DNA from: Amylolactobacillus amylophilus DSM 20533 = JCM 1125
Lineage (GTDB): Bacteria > Bacillota > Bacilli > Lactobacillales > Lactobacillaceae
Reading direction: 5' to 3'
Assembly (NCBI RefSeq): GCF_001936335.1
Contig: NZ_CP018888.1
Coordinates: 248,001 to 312,000, forward strand
Length of the DNA stretch: 64,000 nt
The notes below the pieces were generated by a model. The model made no database searches and was not told the DNA's origin. It worked only from the letters and a program-made list of their open reading frames with translations. A program made the translations under genes and the position numbers. Of this stretch, positions 41,180 to 49,437 are shown piece after piece (position 1 is the stretch's first letter; the number at the start of each line of letters is the position of its first letter).

Positions 41180-41587
41180 TTGACTGTATCTGAAGAGCAA
41201 ACATATTTTCTGAACCAACTTTACCGTGATTTCTTATTACCCACCATTCTCGGTTCAGATAATCGCGATATTCTCTACTGGGCAGGTAAGAAACTAGCTA
41301 GGCAATATCAACTCGATAACGTAAAAGACCTCCCGGACTTCTTCACCATTGCCAGCTTTGGCACACTAAAATTGATTTCTACTAAGCCTAAGAAGCTGCA
41401 ATTTGAACTTTCCGGGACCGTAGTTACGGACAGAATTGCCGCTAAATCAACAGAATTTAGTTTAGAAGCAGGTTTAATTGCCGAAACAGTCTCATTAGAG
41501 AACGGCCACACTGCAGAGTCCCAGTTCACTATCGATGAGAAGAGCCATACCGTTACCATTGATGTTGTGATTGATTTGAAAGATTAA
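41180..41587 (+). CDS. YslB family protein (DUF2507)
   Basis: 135 residues. YRDFLLPTILGSDNRDILYWAGKKLARQY is the family core; the rest is a beta-rich domain with GLIAETVSLENG. DUF2507 proteins have the V4R/TRAPP-like fold; their function in Bacilli is unknown. The start is TTG at 41180 behind AGGAG; the frame could begin at a GTG seven codons earlier, which would overlap the ribosome binding site. Confidence 0.85.
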   Translation: MTVSEEQTYFLNQLYRDFLLPTILGSDNRDILYWAGKKLARQYQLDNVKDLPDFFTIASFGTLKLISTKPKKLQFELSGTVVTDRIAAKSTEFSLEAGLIAETVSLENGHTAESQFTIDEKSHTVTIDVVIDLKD

Positions 41588-41609
41588 ACGCTACATCCAT
41601 AACAACCAT

Positions 41610-41651
41610 AAAAAAGGCGTCAATTGGCAAAAAGTCAATTGACGCCTTTAT
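41610..41651. terminator. Bidirectional terminator between yslB and trxA
   Basis: AAAGGCGTCAATTG and CAATTGACGCCTTT form a perfect 14-bp stem around a 9-nt loop. Confidence 0.94.
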
Positions 41652-41656
41652 ATTGA

Positions 41657-41968
41657 TTAATCTGTGTATTGGTTTAAGATTTCCATTAATTTCTCTTTTG
41701 GTGTGTAACCAACGAGTTTGTCAACGACTTCTCCATCCTTCTTGATGAGCAAAGTAGGAATTGCCATGATCCCAAATTCTTGGGGAGTCTTTTGGTTCTC
41801 ATCGACATCCATCTTAACGAATTTCACTTCGTCCATTTCCTCGGCAAGCTTGTCCACAACAGGACTCTGCATCTTACATGGACCACACCATGTTGCCCAG
41901 AAGTCTGTGAGTACAACGCCTTCACTTGTCTCATCAACGAAATTTTGATCTGTTACTTCTGTAACCAT
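41657..41968 (-). CDS. trxA: Thioredoxin
   Basis: 103 residues, standard length. Redox motif WCGPC at about residues 28-32 in TDFWATWCGPCKMQSP, cis-Pro in AIPTLL near 73. It reduces protein disulfides in the cytoplasm with thioredoxin reductase. Own promoter upstream; mutS2 lies before it on the same strand, the common Lactobacillales order. Confidence 0.95.
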   Translation of the reverse strand: MVTEVTDQNFVDETSEGVVLTDFWATWCGPCKMQSPVVDKLAEEMDEVKFVKMDVDENQKTPQEFGIMAIPTLLIKKDGEVVDKLVGYTPKEKLMEILNQYTD

Positions 41969-42004
41969 TTTTATTACCTCATCTATTTCATTTGTATATT
42001 TTTT

Positions 42005-42032
42005 ATTCTACCATGTCGCTTACTTTTTGCAA
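42005..42032 (-). promoter_or_regulatory. trxA promoter
   Basis: TTGCAA, 16-bp spacer, TAGAAT on the minus strand, 36 nt upstream of the trxA ATG. Confidence 0.6.
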
Positions 42033-42066
42033 GTTAACTGCTCAGAGTACTGATTAAATAACTTTC

Positions 42067-44427
42067 TTACTTGAATTCGACGATCGTCGCACCGGAACCA
42101 CCTGAACCTTCAGGCGCATAGCCGAAGCTCTTGACGCGCTTATTTCGCTTCAGATACTGCTGTACTCCCTGTCTAATAGCGCCGGTCCCGATACCGTGAA
42201 TAATTGTTGCACTATCGATTCCTGCTAGTAACACAGAATCAATATAACGATCTAGCTCTGTCATTGCCTCATCATAACGCTTACCACGTAGGTCTAGGCT
42301 CGAGGATGTACTGCTTCTCTTAAGCGGACTAGTATGTGAAATCTGGCGTTCAGGTTGTTTGCCGGTTTTTGCGACTTGATTTGTTTTTTCAAGATCGGCT
42401 TTTTTAACTTTGACCTTCAAGGCCCCAATCTGAACCTCGAACTCTGCATCAGACAGTTTCCGTGTTACCTGACCAAACTGGCCGTAACTCAGTACCTTAA
42501 CCTCGTTCCCCACCTTAATCTGCTGCTGTTTCTTCGCCCGTTTCAATACCCTATTGTGTGCCAGATTCTGATCACGTAACTGATTCAACGCACCCTTTGC
42601 GGCAATTAACTTATCATCCTTGACCGTTGCCGCCCCTTGGTCGCGTGCTGCTCGTAATTGATCAATAATCTTATCTGATTTATCTTGGGCATTTCTAATG
42701 ATCTCATCAGCCTTTTGCTTAGCGGCGTCCAGCTGTTTCTGCTCTCTTTGGTGATAGAATTCGAGTGCCTGTGTCAATTCATCCCGTAGTTTAACGGTCT
42801 GCTCAAGCCTTGATTCATACAATTTCTTAGCCTGAGTTGCTCCCTTTGTCTGTATATTCAATTTCGTGATCATCGAGTTCAAATCACTATCATCACTATT
42901 CATGAATCCACGTGCCTGTTTTACAATGGCTTTTGGCATCCCTAGACGCTCCGCAATCGCGAAAGCATTACTGTGACCAGGAATTCCTATTTGCAGGTTA
43001 AATGTCGGCGACAAGGTGGCTAAGTCAAACTCCATGCTAGCATTAGTCGTTCGCTTACGGTCATATCCGTATAACTTCAGCTCTGGATAGTGGGTGGTTG
43101 CGGCAACCTTACTATGTTTCGCCCTGACCGTATCCAGAATAGCGATTGCCAGCGCCGCTCCCTCTTCAGGGTCGGTTCCAGCGCCAAGTTCATCGAACAA
43201 AACAAGGCTATCCTCGTCATTTTGAGCAAGAATCTTAATGATGTTGTCCATGTGCGAGGAGAAAGTACTCAGGCTCTGCTCAATCGACTGCTCATCACCA
43301 ATATCCGCAAAAATTTCCGTGAAAACACCGACCTGACTGTTCTCGTGTGCCGGAATGAATAAGCCAGACTGCGCCATCAACTGGAGCAAACCCAGAGTTT
43401 TCAAAGTAATTGTTTTACCACCCGTGTTCGGGCCAGTAATAAGCATCGTGTCGAACTTCAGGCCGAGATTAATATCGTTTGGTACAACCTTCTTTGGGTC
43501 AATCAAAGGATGTCTTGCCTGAATCAGATTAATTTGATGTGCGTCATTAACTTGTGGTTCCGTGGCCCGCATTTGATCCGCCAAACGGGCTTTTGCCTGC
43601 AAGAAATCTAGTTCTACTAGTGCATCTGTCGTTACCGTAATTTCTGTGACGAAATCACCCGCCATTGACGATAATTCTGCCAGAATCCGTTTCACCTCAG
43701 CGCGTTCTTGAGCCACAATTTCCTGGAGCGAGTTATTAAACTCAACGACGCCCTTTGGTTCAATAAATAGGGTCTGACCACTGGCGCTTTGATCATGGAC
43801 CACACCGCCAAACTTATACCGGTATTCCTGACGGACAGGAATGACGTATCTTTCGTCTCTAATCGTGATAATTTGCTCACTTAAATATTTACTCTCGGAG
43901 CCGTGCAAATAGCTGTCCATCTTCTGCTTAATGCTTGCTTCCATCCGGACAAAGCTATGCCGAATTGAACCCAGTGCGCTACTTGCTGTATCTAGAATCG
44001 TTCCATCAGCTTCCAATGAGTCTTTCAGTCTCTTGTACAACTTTTCGGGAATCACAAGCTCCTGTTGCAGTTGATCTAATGCTGATAAATCTAACTCGTC
44101 GTGATCCGCTAAAAAGCGTTTGACATCAGTTGCAATTCGCAGAACAAGTAAGATGTTTCCTAACTCATTGGCGTTTAGTTCTGCCCCGATCTTCAATCGT
44201 TTAATTGCTGGCGCAACGTCTTGAAAGTTCACTATTGGTAGACTACCCATTACGCGCAGGACATTTGTCATCGCCAACGTCTCATTAATAGCAGACCGTA
44301 CTTCTTCTAAATCAGTCTGCGGCATGAGTGCCCTTGCACGCAATTTTGCCGCATCGGTCACCGCTAGTCCGGCTAAGCGGTCTAGAATCTTTGCGAATTC
44401 CAGTGTATTTAATATTTTTTCGTTCAT
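42067..44427 (-). CDS. mutS2: Endonuclease/recombination inhibitor MutS2
   Basis: 786 residues. It lacks the mismatch-recognition domain of MutS; core and lever are followed by an ABC ATPase with Walker A GPNTGGKTIT (near residue 335) and Walker B LVLFDELGAGTDPEEG. A coiled-coil and KOW-like segment leads to the C-terminal Smr nuclease domain with LDLRGKRYDEA and IHGIGTGAIR. MutS2 suppresses recombination and has been shown to rescue collided ribosomes in Bacillus. ATG at 44427 preferred; a TTG three codons earlier is possible. Confidence 0.95.
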   Translation of the reverse strand: MNEKILNTLEFAKILDRLAGLAVTDAAKLRARALMPQTDLEEVRSAINETLAMTNVLRVMGSLPIVNFQDVAPAIKRLKIGAELNANELGNILLVLRIATDVKRFLADHDELDLSALDQLQQELVIPEKLYKRLKDSLEADGTILDTASSALGSIRHSFVRMEASIKQKMDSYLHGSESKYLSEQIITIRDERYVIPVRQEYRYKFGGVVHDQSASGQTLFIEPKGVVEFNNSLQEIVAQERAEVKRILAELSSMAGDFVTEITVTTDALVELDFLQAKARLADQMRATEPQVNDAHQINLIQARHPLIDPKKVVPNDINLGLKFDTMLITGPNTGGKTITLKTLGLLQLMAQSGLFIPAHENSQVGVFTEIFADIGDEQSIEQSLSTFSSHMDNIIKILAQNDEDSLVLFDELGAGTDPEEGAALAIAILDTVRAKHSKVAATTHYPELKLYGYDRKRTTNASMEFDLATLSPTFNLQIGIPGHSNAFAIAERLGMPKAIVKQARGFMNSDDSDLNSMITKLNIQTKGATQAKKLYESRLEQTVKLRDELTQALEFYHQREQKQLDAAKQKADEIIRNAQDKSDKIIDQLRAARDQGAATVKDDKLIAAKGALNQLRDQNLAHNRVLKRAKKQQQIKVGNEVKVLSYGQFGQVTRKLSDAEFEVQIGALKVKVKKADLEKTNQVAKTGKQPERQISHTSPLKRSSTSSSLDLRGKRYDEAMTELDRYIDSVLLAGIDSATIIHGIGTGAIRQGVQQYLKRNKRVKSFGYAPEGSGGSGATIVEFK

Positions 44428-44445
44428 AATTTCCAATCTCTAACT

Positions 44446-44470
44446 TAAAAAAAGACCATGGTGGTCTTTT
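44446..44470 (-). terminator. Terminator/attenuator between cvpA and mutS2
   Basis: Minus strand AAAAGACC-ACCAT-GGTCTTTT followed by T. It overlaps the last bases of cvpA and lies only 20 nt before mutS2, so mutS2 expression may depend on readthrough. Confidence 0.75.
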
Positions 44471-45017
44471 AGATTATTCCAATAAATAGTTTTGTATAAA
44501 AAGCAGACCAAGGGAATGTGGCACGAGTTAAGAACTTAGCCAAGAATGAGTGTTCAATCATCCGTTGTACCCCTTCAAGCGGAATCATCGATAGCAACGC
44601 CAGTACCAGGCTAATCAGTGCTCCAGCAACTATCAGGCCTAAAATTATTGCCAAAATACTACTTAGGTTGTGTTGAAGACCAATATCCACATACCGTAAC
44701 TTAGCAAATCCCCTCAGCAAAATACCTATTAGCAGCCAAATCAATAAGAGTACTACGGAAAAGGCAATCCCGGCATAAAATGCTTTATCTAAGTTTAATC
44801 CAAGTGTTTGCGAGAAGAAAACAAATTTGCTTGCAGCAGTTGCCGAGGGGTAGGGTACCCACAACGAGACGAGTGGAATGAACAATCTGTACAGAAGTGC
44901 AGCTAAGAGAAAGCTGACCACAAATGTGATTGTGATGACTCCCTGGTAGATTAACCCACGTCTGTACGCCACATAGCCAAAGATGATAAAAGTAATGATG
45001 ATTAATAAACTTAACAT
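44469..45017 (-). CDS. CvpA family membrane protein
   Basis: 182 residues, four hydrophobic segments, with the family pattern GYVAYRRGLIYQGVITI near the N-terminus and a Gly/Leu-rich third segment. Bacillus YshB is the counterpart. In other bacteria CvpA is needed for colicin V production or envelope integrity; the role here is unknown. It sits 3 nt after zapA, as in Bacillus zapA-yshB-polX-mutS2. Confidence 0.88.
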   Translation of the reverse strand: MLSLLIIITFIIFGYVAYRRGLIYQGVITITFVVSFLLAALLYRLFIPLVSLWVPYPSATAASKFVFFSQTLGLNLDKAFYAGIAFSVVLLLIWLLIGILLRGFAKLRYVDIGLQHNLSSILAIILGLIVAGALISLVLALLSMIPLEGVQRMIEHSFLAKFLTRATFPWSAFYTKLFIGII

Positions 45018-45020
45018 GTA

Positions 45021-45359
45021 TTAGTCTGATTCCTGCTTCGTTAGTTTTGCGGGGACATTTGAATCGTCGAATAGATCACCATCGATCACCGAGTCACGCT
45101 TGTCCTCCCACTGGGTGTTTTTTGGTGCGTGCGCGTGATCCTCAGAATCGACCCGATCCTGTTTCAAGAAAGTGCTCACGGCATTGAATGCCAGTAGGAC
45201 ACTTGCTTCTTCCAGGGTAATTCCGGGCGAGAGACGTTTTAACTGCGCCAGCTGTTCATTGAGGTAGTTTGTGACGGCCGCCATATGTTCCTCACTACCC
45301 GGTCCGACAATGATATAATTCTTCTCACCAATTTTGGCCTTGTACCTTCTTTTCTGCAT
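45021..45359 (-). CDS. zapA: Cell division protein ZapA
   Basis: 112 residues. The ZapA core is at residues 1-85 (YKAKIGEKNYIIVGPGSEEHMAAVTNYLNEQLAQL, then LLAFNAVSTFLK), and the remainder is an acidic disordered tail longer than usual for the family (about 85 residues). ZapA bundles FtsZ filaments. Spaced 3 nt from cvpA. A perfect inverted repeat, ACATTCTA/TAGAATGT, lies upstream. Confidence 0.88.
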   Translation of the reverse strand: MQKRRYKAKIGEKNYIIVGPGSEEHMAAVTNYLNEQLAQLKRLSPGITLEEASVLLAFNAVSTFLKQDRVDSEDHAHAPKNTQWEDKRDSVIDGDLFDDSNVPAKLTKQESD

Positions 45360-45405
45360 CGCACACCTATCAAATTTGTCTCAAGTACACATTTACTGAA
45401 TAAGT

Positions 45406-45428
45406 ACATTCTAACTCTTTTAGAATGT
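45406..45428. promoter_or_regulatory. Inverted repeat upstream of zapA
   Basis: ACATTCTA-N7-TAGAATGT, a perfect 8-bp inverted repeat in the 127-bp zapA upstream gap, without a T-run. It may be an operator or part of a promoter (it contains TAGAAT); no -35 box fits well. Confidence 0.35.
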
Positions 45429-45453
45429 TGACGCGACCACAGTTTTTATCCGT

Positions 45454-45478
45454 AAAAAAAGACTAGTCGTAACTAGTC
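45454..45478 (-). terminator. Terminator after the DUF1292 gene
   Basis: Minus strand GACTAGT-TACG-ACTAGTC followed by seven T; 8 nt after the stop. Confidence 0.92.
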
Positions 45479-45486
45479 CTCATTTC

Positions 45487-45810
45487 TTACTCACCACTCA
45501 AACGATCATCATCTAGGAAAGTATTCAAGACACCTTCAACCATGTCCCATTCCGCTTCCGTCTCAATCTCGTGGAGGTCACCACTTGTTGCGTCACCTGC
45601 TTCATCCGCGTCAAAGCTAAATGCTTGAATCTCCACGTCTTCTTCATCAACAGTCGCTGCTGGGTAGAGTAAGACGTATGATTTCTCATAATCGTCAGAA
45701 TAAAATGTGAAGAGAACTTCAAATAATTCTTCATTGCCCTTCTCGTCAACCAAAGTAATTTGACGATCTTCCTCGGGTAGGTTGCTCTGATCATTAATTT
45801 TAACAGCCAT
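45487..45810 (-). CDS. DUF1292 family protein (YrzB)
   Basis: 107 residues, very acidic. ITLVDEKGNEELFEVLFTFYSDDYEKSYVLLYP is the family core, and the C-terminal half is Asp/Glu-rich. Function unknown. It shares one base with ruvX (TAATG), continuing the ireB-ruvX-DUF1292 operon found in most Firmicutes. Confidence 0.9.
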   Translation of the reverse strand: MAVKINDQSNLPEEDRQITLVDEKGNEELFEVLFTFYSDDYEKSYVLLYPAATVDEEDVEIQAFSFDADEAGDATSGDLHEIETEAEWDMVEGVLNTFLDDDRLSGE

Positions 45811-46241
45811 TAATTTACTCCATTTCTTTGTTGGTCGAGATAATTCTGTAGGATGAGCGTTGCCGCTAACTTATCAATCACGAGCTCTCGATCTTCGCGA
45901 CGGACATTCCCCTCTTCAATTAGCATCCGCTCTGCTTGAACGGTCGTTAATCTTTCATCGTTGTAGAACACAGGTAAGCCAAACTTAGTTGCCAGCCGCT
46001 TGCCATAACTTTCCGCCTTCAGAGCACGCTCTCCAACGGTATTGTTCATGTTCTTCGGCAGGCCGACTACGAAACCGTCAACTTCATATTCTCTGACCAG
46101 TTTCTTCATTCTGCGCATGCCGAAGTTCTCGGTCTCTTCATCAATCGGAATTATCTCAACACCCTGGGCAATAATACCCAACTGGTCACTGACAGCAACA
46201 CCGACTGTTTTGGACCCGACATCTAACCCCAATAAGCGCAT
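45810..46241 (-). CDS. ruvX: Holliday junction resolvase-like RuvX (YqgF)
   Basis: 143 residues with an RNase H-like fold: [19 protein letters not shown] (catalytic Asp7), [16 protein letters not shown] and [11 protein letters not shown]. YqgF proteins resolve junctions or process the 5' end of pre-16S rRNA. Overlaps ireB by one base (TAATG) and the DUF1292 gene likewise, so translation is coupled. Confidence 0.93.
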   Translation of the reverse strand: MRLLGLDVGSKTVGVAVSDQLGIIAQGVEIIPIDEETENFGMRRMKKLVREYEVDGFVVGLPKNMNNTVGERALKAESYGKRLATKFGLPVFYNDERLTTVQAERMLIEEGNVRREDRELVIDKLAATLILQNYLDQQRNGVN

Positions 46242-46498
46242 TACTTCGACTTACCGAGATAGTTCTTGACTAGTTCTTCAATTATTTCATCACGTTCATG
46301 TTTCAGAATCATGTTCCGTGCGTCATTATGCCGTGGAATATAGGCGGGATCACCAGACAGTAAATAACCAACAATTTGATTAATTGGGTTATAGCCCTTC
46401 TCTTCCAAAGCAGTATAAACATCGGCAAGTGTATCATGCACATTCTTGCCTTTATTCTCGTTAAAATCAAAGTGCATTGTCTTATCTAATGAGCTCAT
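46241..46498 (-). CDS. IreB family regulatory protein (DUF965)
   Basis: 85 residues. [24 protein letters not shown], then [38 protein letters not shown] is the highly conserved DUF965 core. In Enterococcus, IreB is phosphorylated by the Ser/Thr kinase IreK and restrains cephalosporin resistance; the N-terminal Thr equivalent is present (Thr7). The ATG at 46498 has GGGGAGG; the frame extends 9 codons further without need. Confidence 0.92.
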   Translation of the reverse strand: MSSLDKTMHFDFNENKGKNVHDTLADVYTALEEKGYNPINQIVGYLLSGDPAYIPRHNDARNMILKHERDEIIEELVKNYLGKSK

Positions 46499-46558
46499 TT
46501 CTATACCTCCCCATTCATTGTTCATTCTACTGTAAACGCCTTATGAAAACAATTATTT

Positions 46559-49201
46559 TTAGTTTTCTTCGATTAATTTAATTGCTTGCGTGATGGCAGC
46601 CGGTAAACCTGCGGGGTTCTTACCACCAGCTTGGGCCAAGTTTGGTCGGCCACCGCCGCCACCGCCGAAGGTTGCAGCAACACTCTTAATCATCGCACCG
46701 GCTTTCAGACCACTTGTTAAGGCCTGGTCATTCAGTGAAATAATCATGTTTGCCTTACCATCAATGGCTGCCGCCAGAATTAGAACATCAGACTTACCTT
46801 GACTCTTCCAATCATCAGCGAACTGTCTCAGATCGTTCATGCTTGTGACTTCAATCTGCTTTGCAATCACCTGCAGACCGTTAACTTCCTGCACGTCATC
46901 GAAAATATCACCGGTCTTGCTGCGGTTAATTTCCGCCTGTAGTTGCTCGGCCTCTTTTTGACTCGACTTTAGTGCAACTTGTAACTGGTTCACCTTCTCA
47001 GGCACATCCTGGACCTTCGTCGATTTAACCTCATCCTTAATCTGTTGTAACAGGTTCGAATGCTCGTTCAAGTATTCAAATGCCTCTTTACTGGTGATGG
47101 CTTCAATCCTCCTGGTGCCGGCACCAATCGCCTGCTCTGACACAATTTTGAATAAACCAATCTCACCGGTATTCGCCACATGAGTTCCACCACAGAACTC
47201 GATTGACCAACCGCCGATGTCTACCACGCGTACTTCATCGCCATATTTCTCACCGAATAACGCGATAGCACCCATCTTTCTGCCAGTCTCCTGGTCGGTA
47301 ATCGTGGTCTCAACCGGAATTTGCGCCCAAATTTTTTCGTTGATCATTTTCTCTACCGCAACGAGCTGGGCCGGCGTAGTTGGCTCAAGGCTAGTGAAAT
47401 CAAAGCGGAGGTATGTAGGTTCAACGAGGGATCCGGCTTGATGTGTATGATCCCCCAACGTATTCCGCAGCGCCTGATCCAACAGGTGAGTAGCGGTATG
47501 ATTGCGCTGGACTTTTCTTCTAAACTCTGCGTCAATCTTCAATTGATATCGCGCACCCTTTTTAAGTGGCAAAATCACATCGACGTAGTGGAGATTCTGA
47601 CCATTTGGCGCATGCTGCACATCGGTCACATTAGCAACTACCTCGCCAGACTCGTCAAGAATTTGTCCGACATCGGCCACTTGTCCACCCATTTCTGCAT
47701 AGAACGGTGTTTTGTCGAAAATCAATTGAGCATGATCGGCGTTCGTTGTGTCAACGACCTGATCGTTAACTACAATCTCTAAAAGTTCGGCGTCATCAAT
47801 CTCGAACGTGCCGTAAACGAATTCACTGTTATCCTTCAGCGCCATCAAGGTCTCATCCTGTGAACCCATGGATTGTGCCTTAGTCCGTGCAGAACGGGCC
47901 CGTTCCCGTTGGGCAGCCATCTCTTGTTCAAAGGCCGCTTGATCGACGGCCAGCCCGGCATCGGACGCATATTCAAAGGTCAACTCATACGGGAAACCAT
48001 ATGTATCAAACAACTTGAATGCATCTCGTCCAGCGATTACTTGTTGCCCACTCGCTTTTGCATCCTCAATCAGGTTATTCAAGAGACTTAATCCATCAGC
48101 CAACGTTTCCTGGAATCGCTCTTCCTCAAGCCTGATTACTTTAGCAATGAAATCAGCCTGCTCTGAGACCTCTGGGTAGTAAGACTTCATTATTTCACCA
48201 ACCACTGGTACCAGTTTGTACAAAAATGCACCTTTTATACCCAGCTTTTGTCCATTAAGAGCCGCGCGCCGAAGCAAACGCCGCAAGACATAGCCCCGCC
48301 CCTCATTTGATGGCAAGGCACCATCACCGATGGCAAAGCTCACAGTCCGTGCGTGATCCGCAATGATTTTGTATGATACATCTGCGGTTTGGTCGTTCCC
48401 ATACTTAGGACCACTGGCCAACTCCTCCGTTGCGTGAATTATTGGTAAGAATAGATCAGTCTCGAAGTTTGTCTTCGCATTCTGAATGACCGAAACCAGG
48501 CGTTCAAGGCCCATTCCCGTATCGATATTCTTATGTGGCTGCTCAACGTAAGTTCCATCAGGTAGGTGATTGAATTCGGAGAAGACAATATTCCAGATCT
48601 CCAGGTAACGTTCATTTTCACCACCAGGATAGCTCTCTTCATCGTCTTCGCTCAGATTATTAAACTCCTGACCACGGTCGTAGAAAATCTCTGAGTCGGG
48701 GCCACTAGGTCCCTCACCTATATCCCAGAAATTATCCTCAACTTTGAAGAGGTGATCCTCTGGCAAGCCGACCTTCTCAAGCCAGATCCGCGCAGCCTCT
48801 GTATCTTTCGGGTAAACAGTCACATAAAGTTTTGCCGGATCAAAATCAAGCCATTTAGGGCTGGTCAAGAATTCCCACGCCCAGGGAATAGCGTCCTCCT
48901 TGAAGTAATCACCAACAGAGAAGTTCCCAAGCATCTCAAAGAAAGTATGGTGGCGCGCCGTCTTACCGACATTCTCTATGTCATTCGTTCTAATCGACTT
49001 CTGCGCATTCGTAATCCGTGGATTCTTCGGGATTACTGAACCGTCGAAATACTTCTTCAGCGTGGCCACACCAGAATTAATCCACAGCAAAGTGGGATCA
49101 TCCTTTGGGATGAGTGATGAACTTGGTTCAACCATATGATTCTTACTTTTGAAGAAATCGAGAAACATCTGTCTGATTTCTGCACTTGATAATTGCTTCA
49201 T
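46559..49201 (-). CDS. alaS: Alanyl-tRNA synthetase
   Basis: 880 residues, full length. The class II catalytic domain (residues 1-250) has SSLIPKDDPTLLWINSGVA and RHHTFFEMLGNFSVGDYF; the tRNA-binding middle follows; the editing domain has HTATHLLDQAL and CGGTHVANTGEIG (zinc ligands); a C-Ala coiled-coil domain ends in GGGGGGRPNLAQAGG. Starts at the ATG at 49201 behind AAGGAG; the longer open frame runs into the leader. Expression is under T-box control. Confidence 0.96.
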   Translation of the reverse strand: MKQLSSAEIRQMFLDFFKSKNHMVEPSSSLIPKDDPTLLWINSGVATLKKYFDGSVIPKNPRITNAQKSIRTNDIENVGKTARHHTFFEMLGNFSVGDYFKEDAIPWAWEFLTSPKWLDFDPAKLYVTVYPKDTEAARIWLEKVGLPEDHLFKVEDNFWDIGEGPSGPDSEIFYDRGQEFNNLSEDDEESYPGGENERYLEIWNIVFSEFNHLPDGTYVEQPHKNIDTGMGLERLVSVIQNAKTNFETDLFLPIIHATEELASGPKYGNDQTADVSYKIIADHARTVSFAIGDGALPSNEGRGYVLRRLLRRAALNGQKLGIKGAFLYKLVPVVGEIMKSYYPEVSEQADFIAKVIRLEEERFQETLADGLSLLNNLIEDAKASGQQVIAGRDAFKLFDTYGFPYELTFEYASDAGLAVDQAAFEQEMAAQRERARSARTKAQSMGSQDETLMALKDNSEFVYGTFEIDDAELLEIVVNDQVVDTTNADHAQLIFDKTPFYAEMGGQVADVGQILDESGEVVANVTDVQHAPNGQNLHYVDVILPLKKGARYQLKIDAEFRRKVQRNHTATHLLDQALRNTLGDHTHQAGSLVEPTYLRFDFTSLEPTTPAQLVAVEKMINEKIWAQIPVETTITDQETGRKMGAIALFGEKYGDEVRVVDIGGWSIEFCGGTHVANTGEIGLFKIVSEQAIGAGTRRIEAITSKEAFEYLNEHSNLLQQIKDEVKSTKVQDVPEKVNQLQVALKSSQKEAEQLQAEINRSKTGDIFDDVQEVNGLQVIAKQIEVTSMNDLRQFADDWKSQGKSDVLILAAAIDGKANMIISLNDQALTSGLKAGAMIKSVAATFGGGGGGRPNLAQAGGKNPAGLPAAITQAIKLIEEN

Positions 49202-49204
49202 ACT

Positions 49205-49405
49205 TGCTCCTTCACAAAAAAACACCCTTGCACACAAGGACGCGATTGCGCGGTACCACCTTGATTGCAACAGTGTTTTGTTACCTCTTTAGAGTTTATT
49301 TAATTATTTAACTTATGGGTAGCACCTGACCACTAATTAGGAATCTTTCCACCGCCGATTCTCTCTGTGCTAATCATTTAGGCCAAGCATGTCCCGTAAC
49401 TGTTA
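49205..49405 (-). promoter_or_regulatory. T-box riboswitch of alaS
   Basis: The minus strand contains the T-box AGGTGGTACCGCG (49249-49261), followed by the terminator hairpin CCTTG-TGTG-CAAGG and seven T. An upstream Stem I region includes a candidate specifier GCT (49321-49323) for alanine, within GGTGCTACC. Uncharged tRNA-Ala should stabilise the antiterminator and allow alaS transcription. The Ala specifier agrees with the gene downstream. Confidence 0.9.
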
Positions 49406-49406
49406 T

Positions 49407-49435
49407 ATTTTACAATGACAAAAAACGCGTGTCAA
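49407..49435 (-). promoter_or_regulatory. alaS promoter
   Basis: TTGACA, 17-bp spacer, TAAAAT on the minus strand. It begins 3 nt from the stop codon of the upstream helicase gene, with no terminator between them. Confidence 0.85.
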
Positions 49436-49437
49436 TG

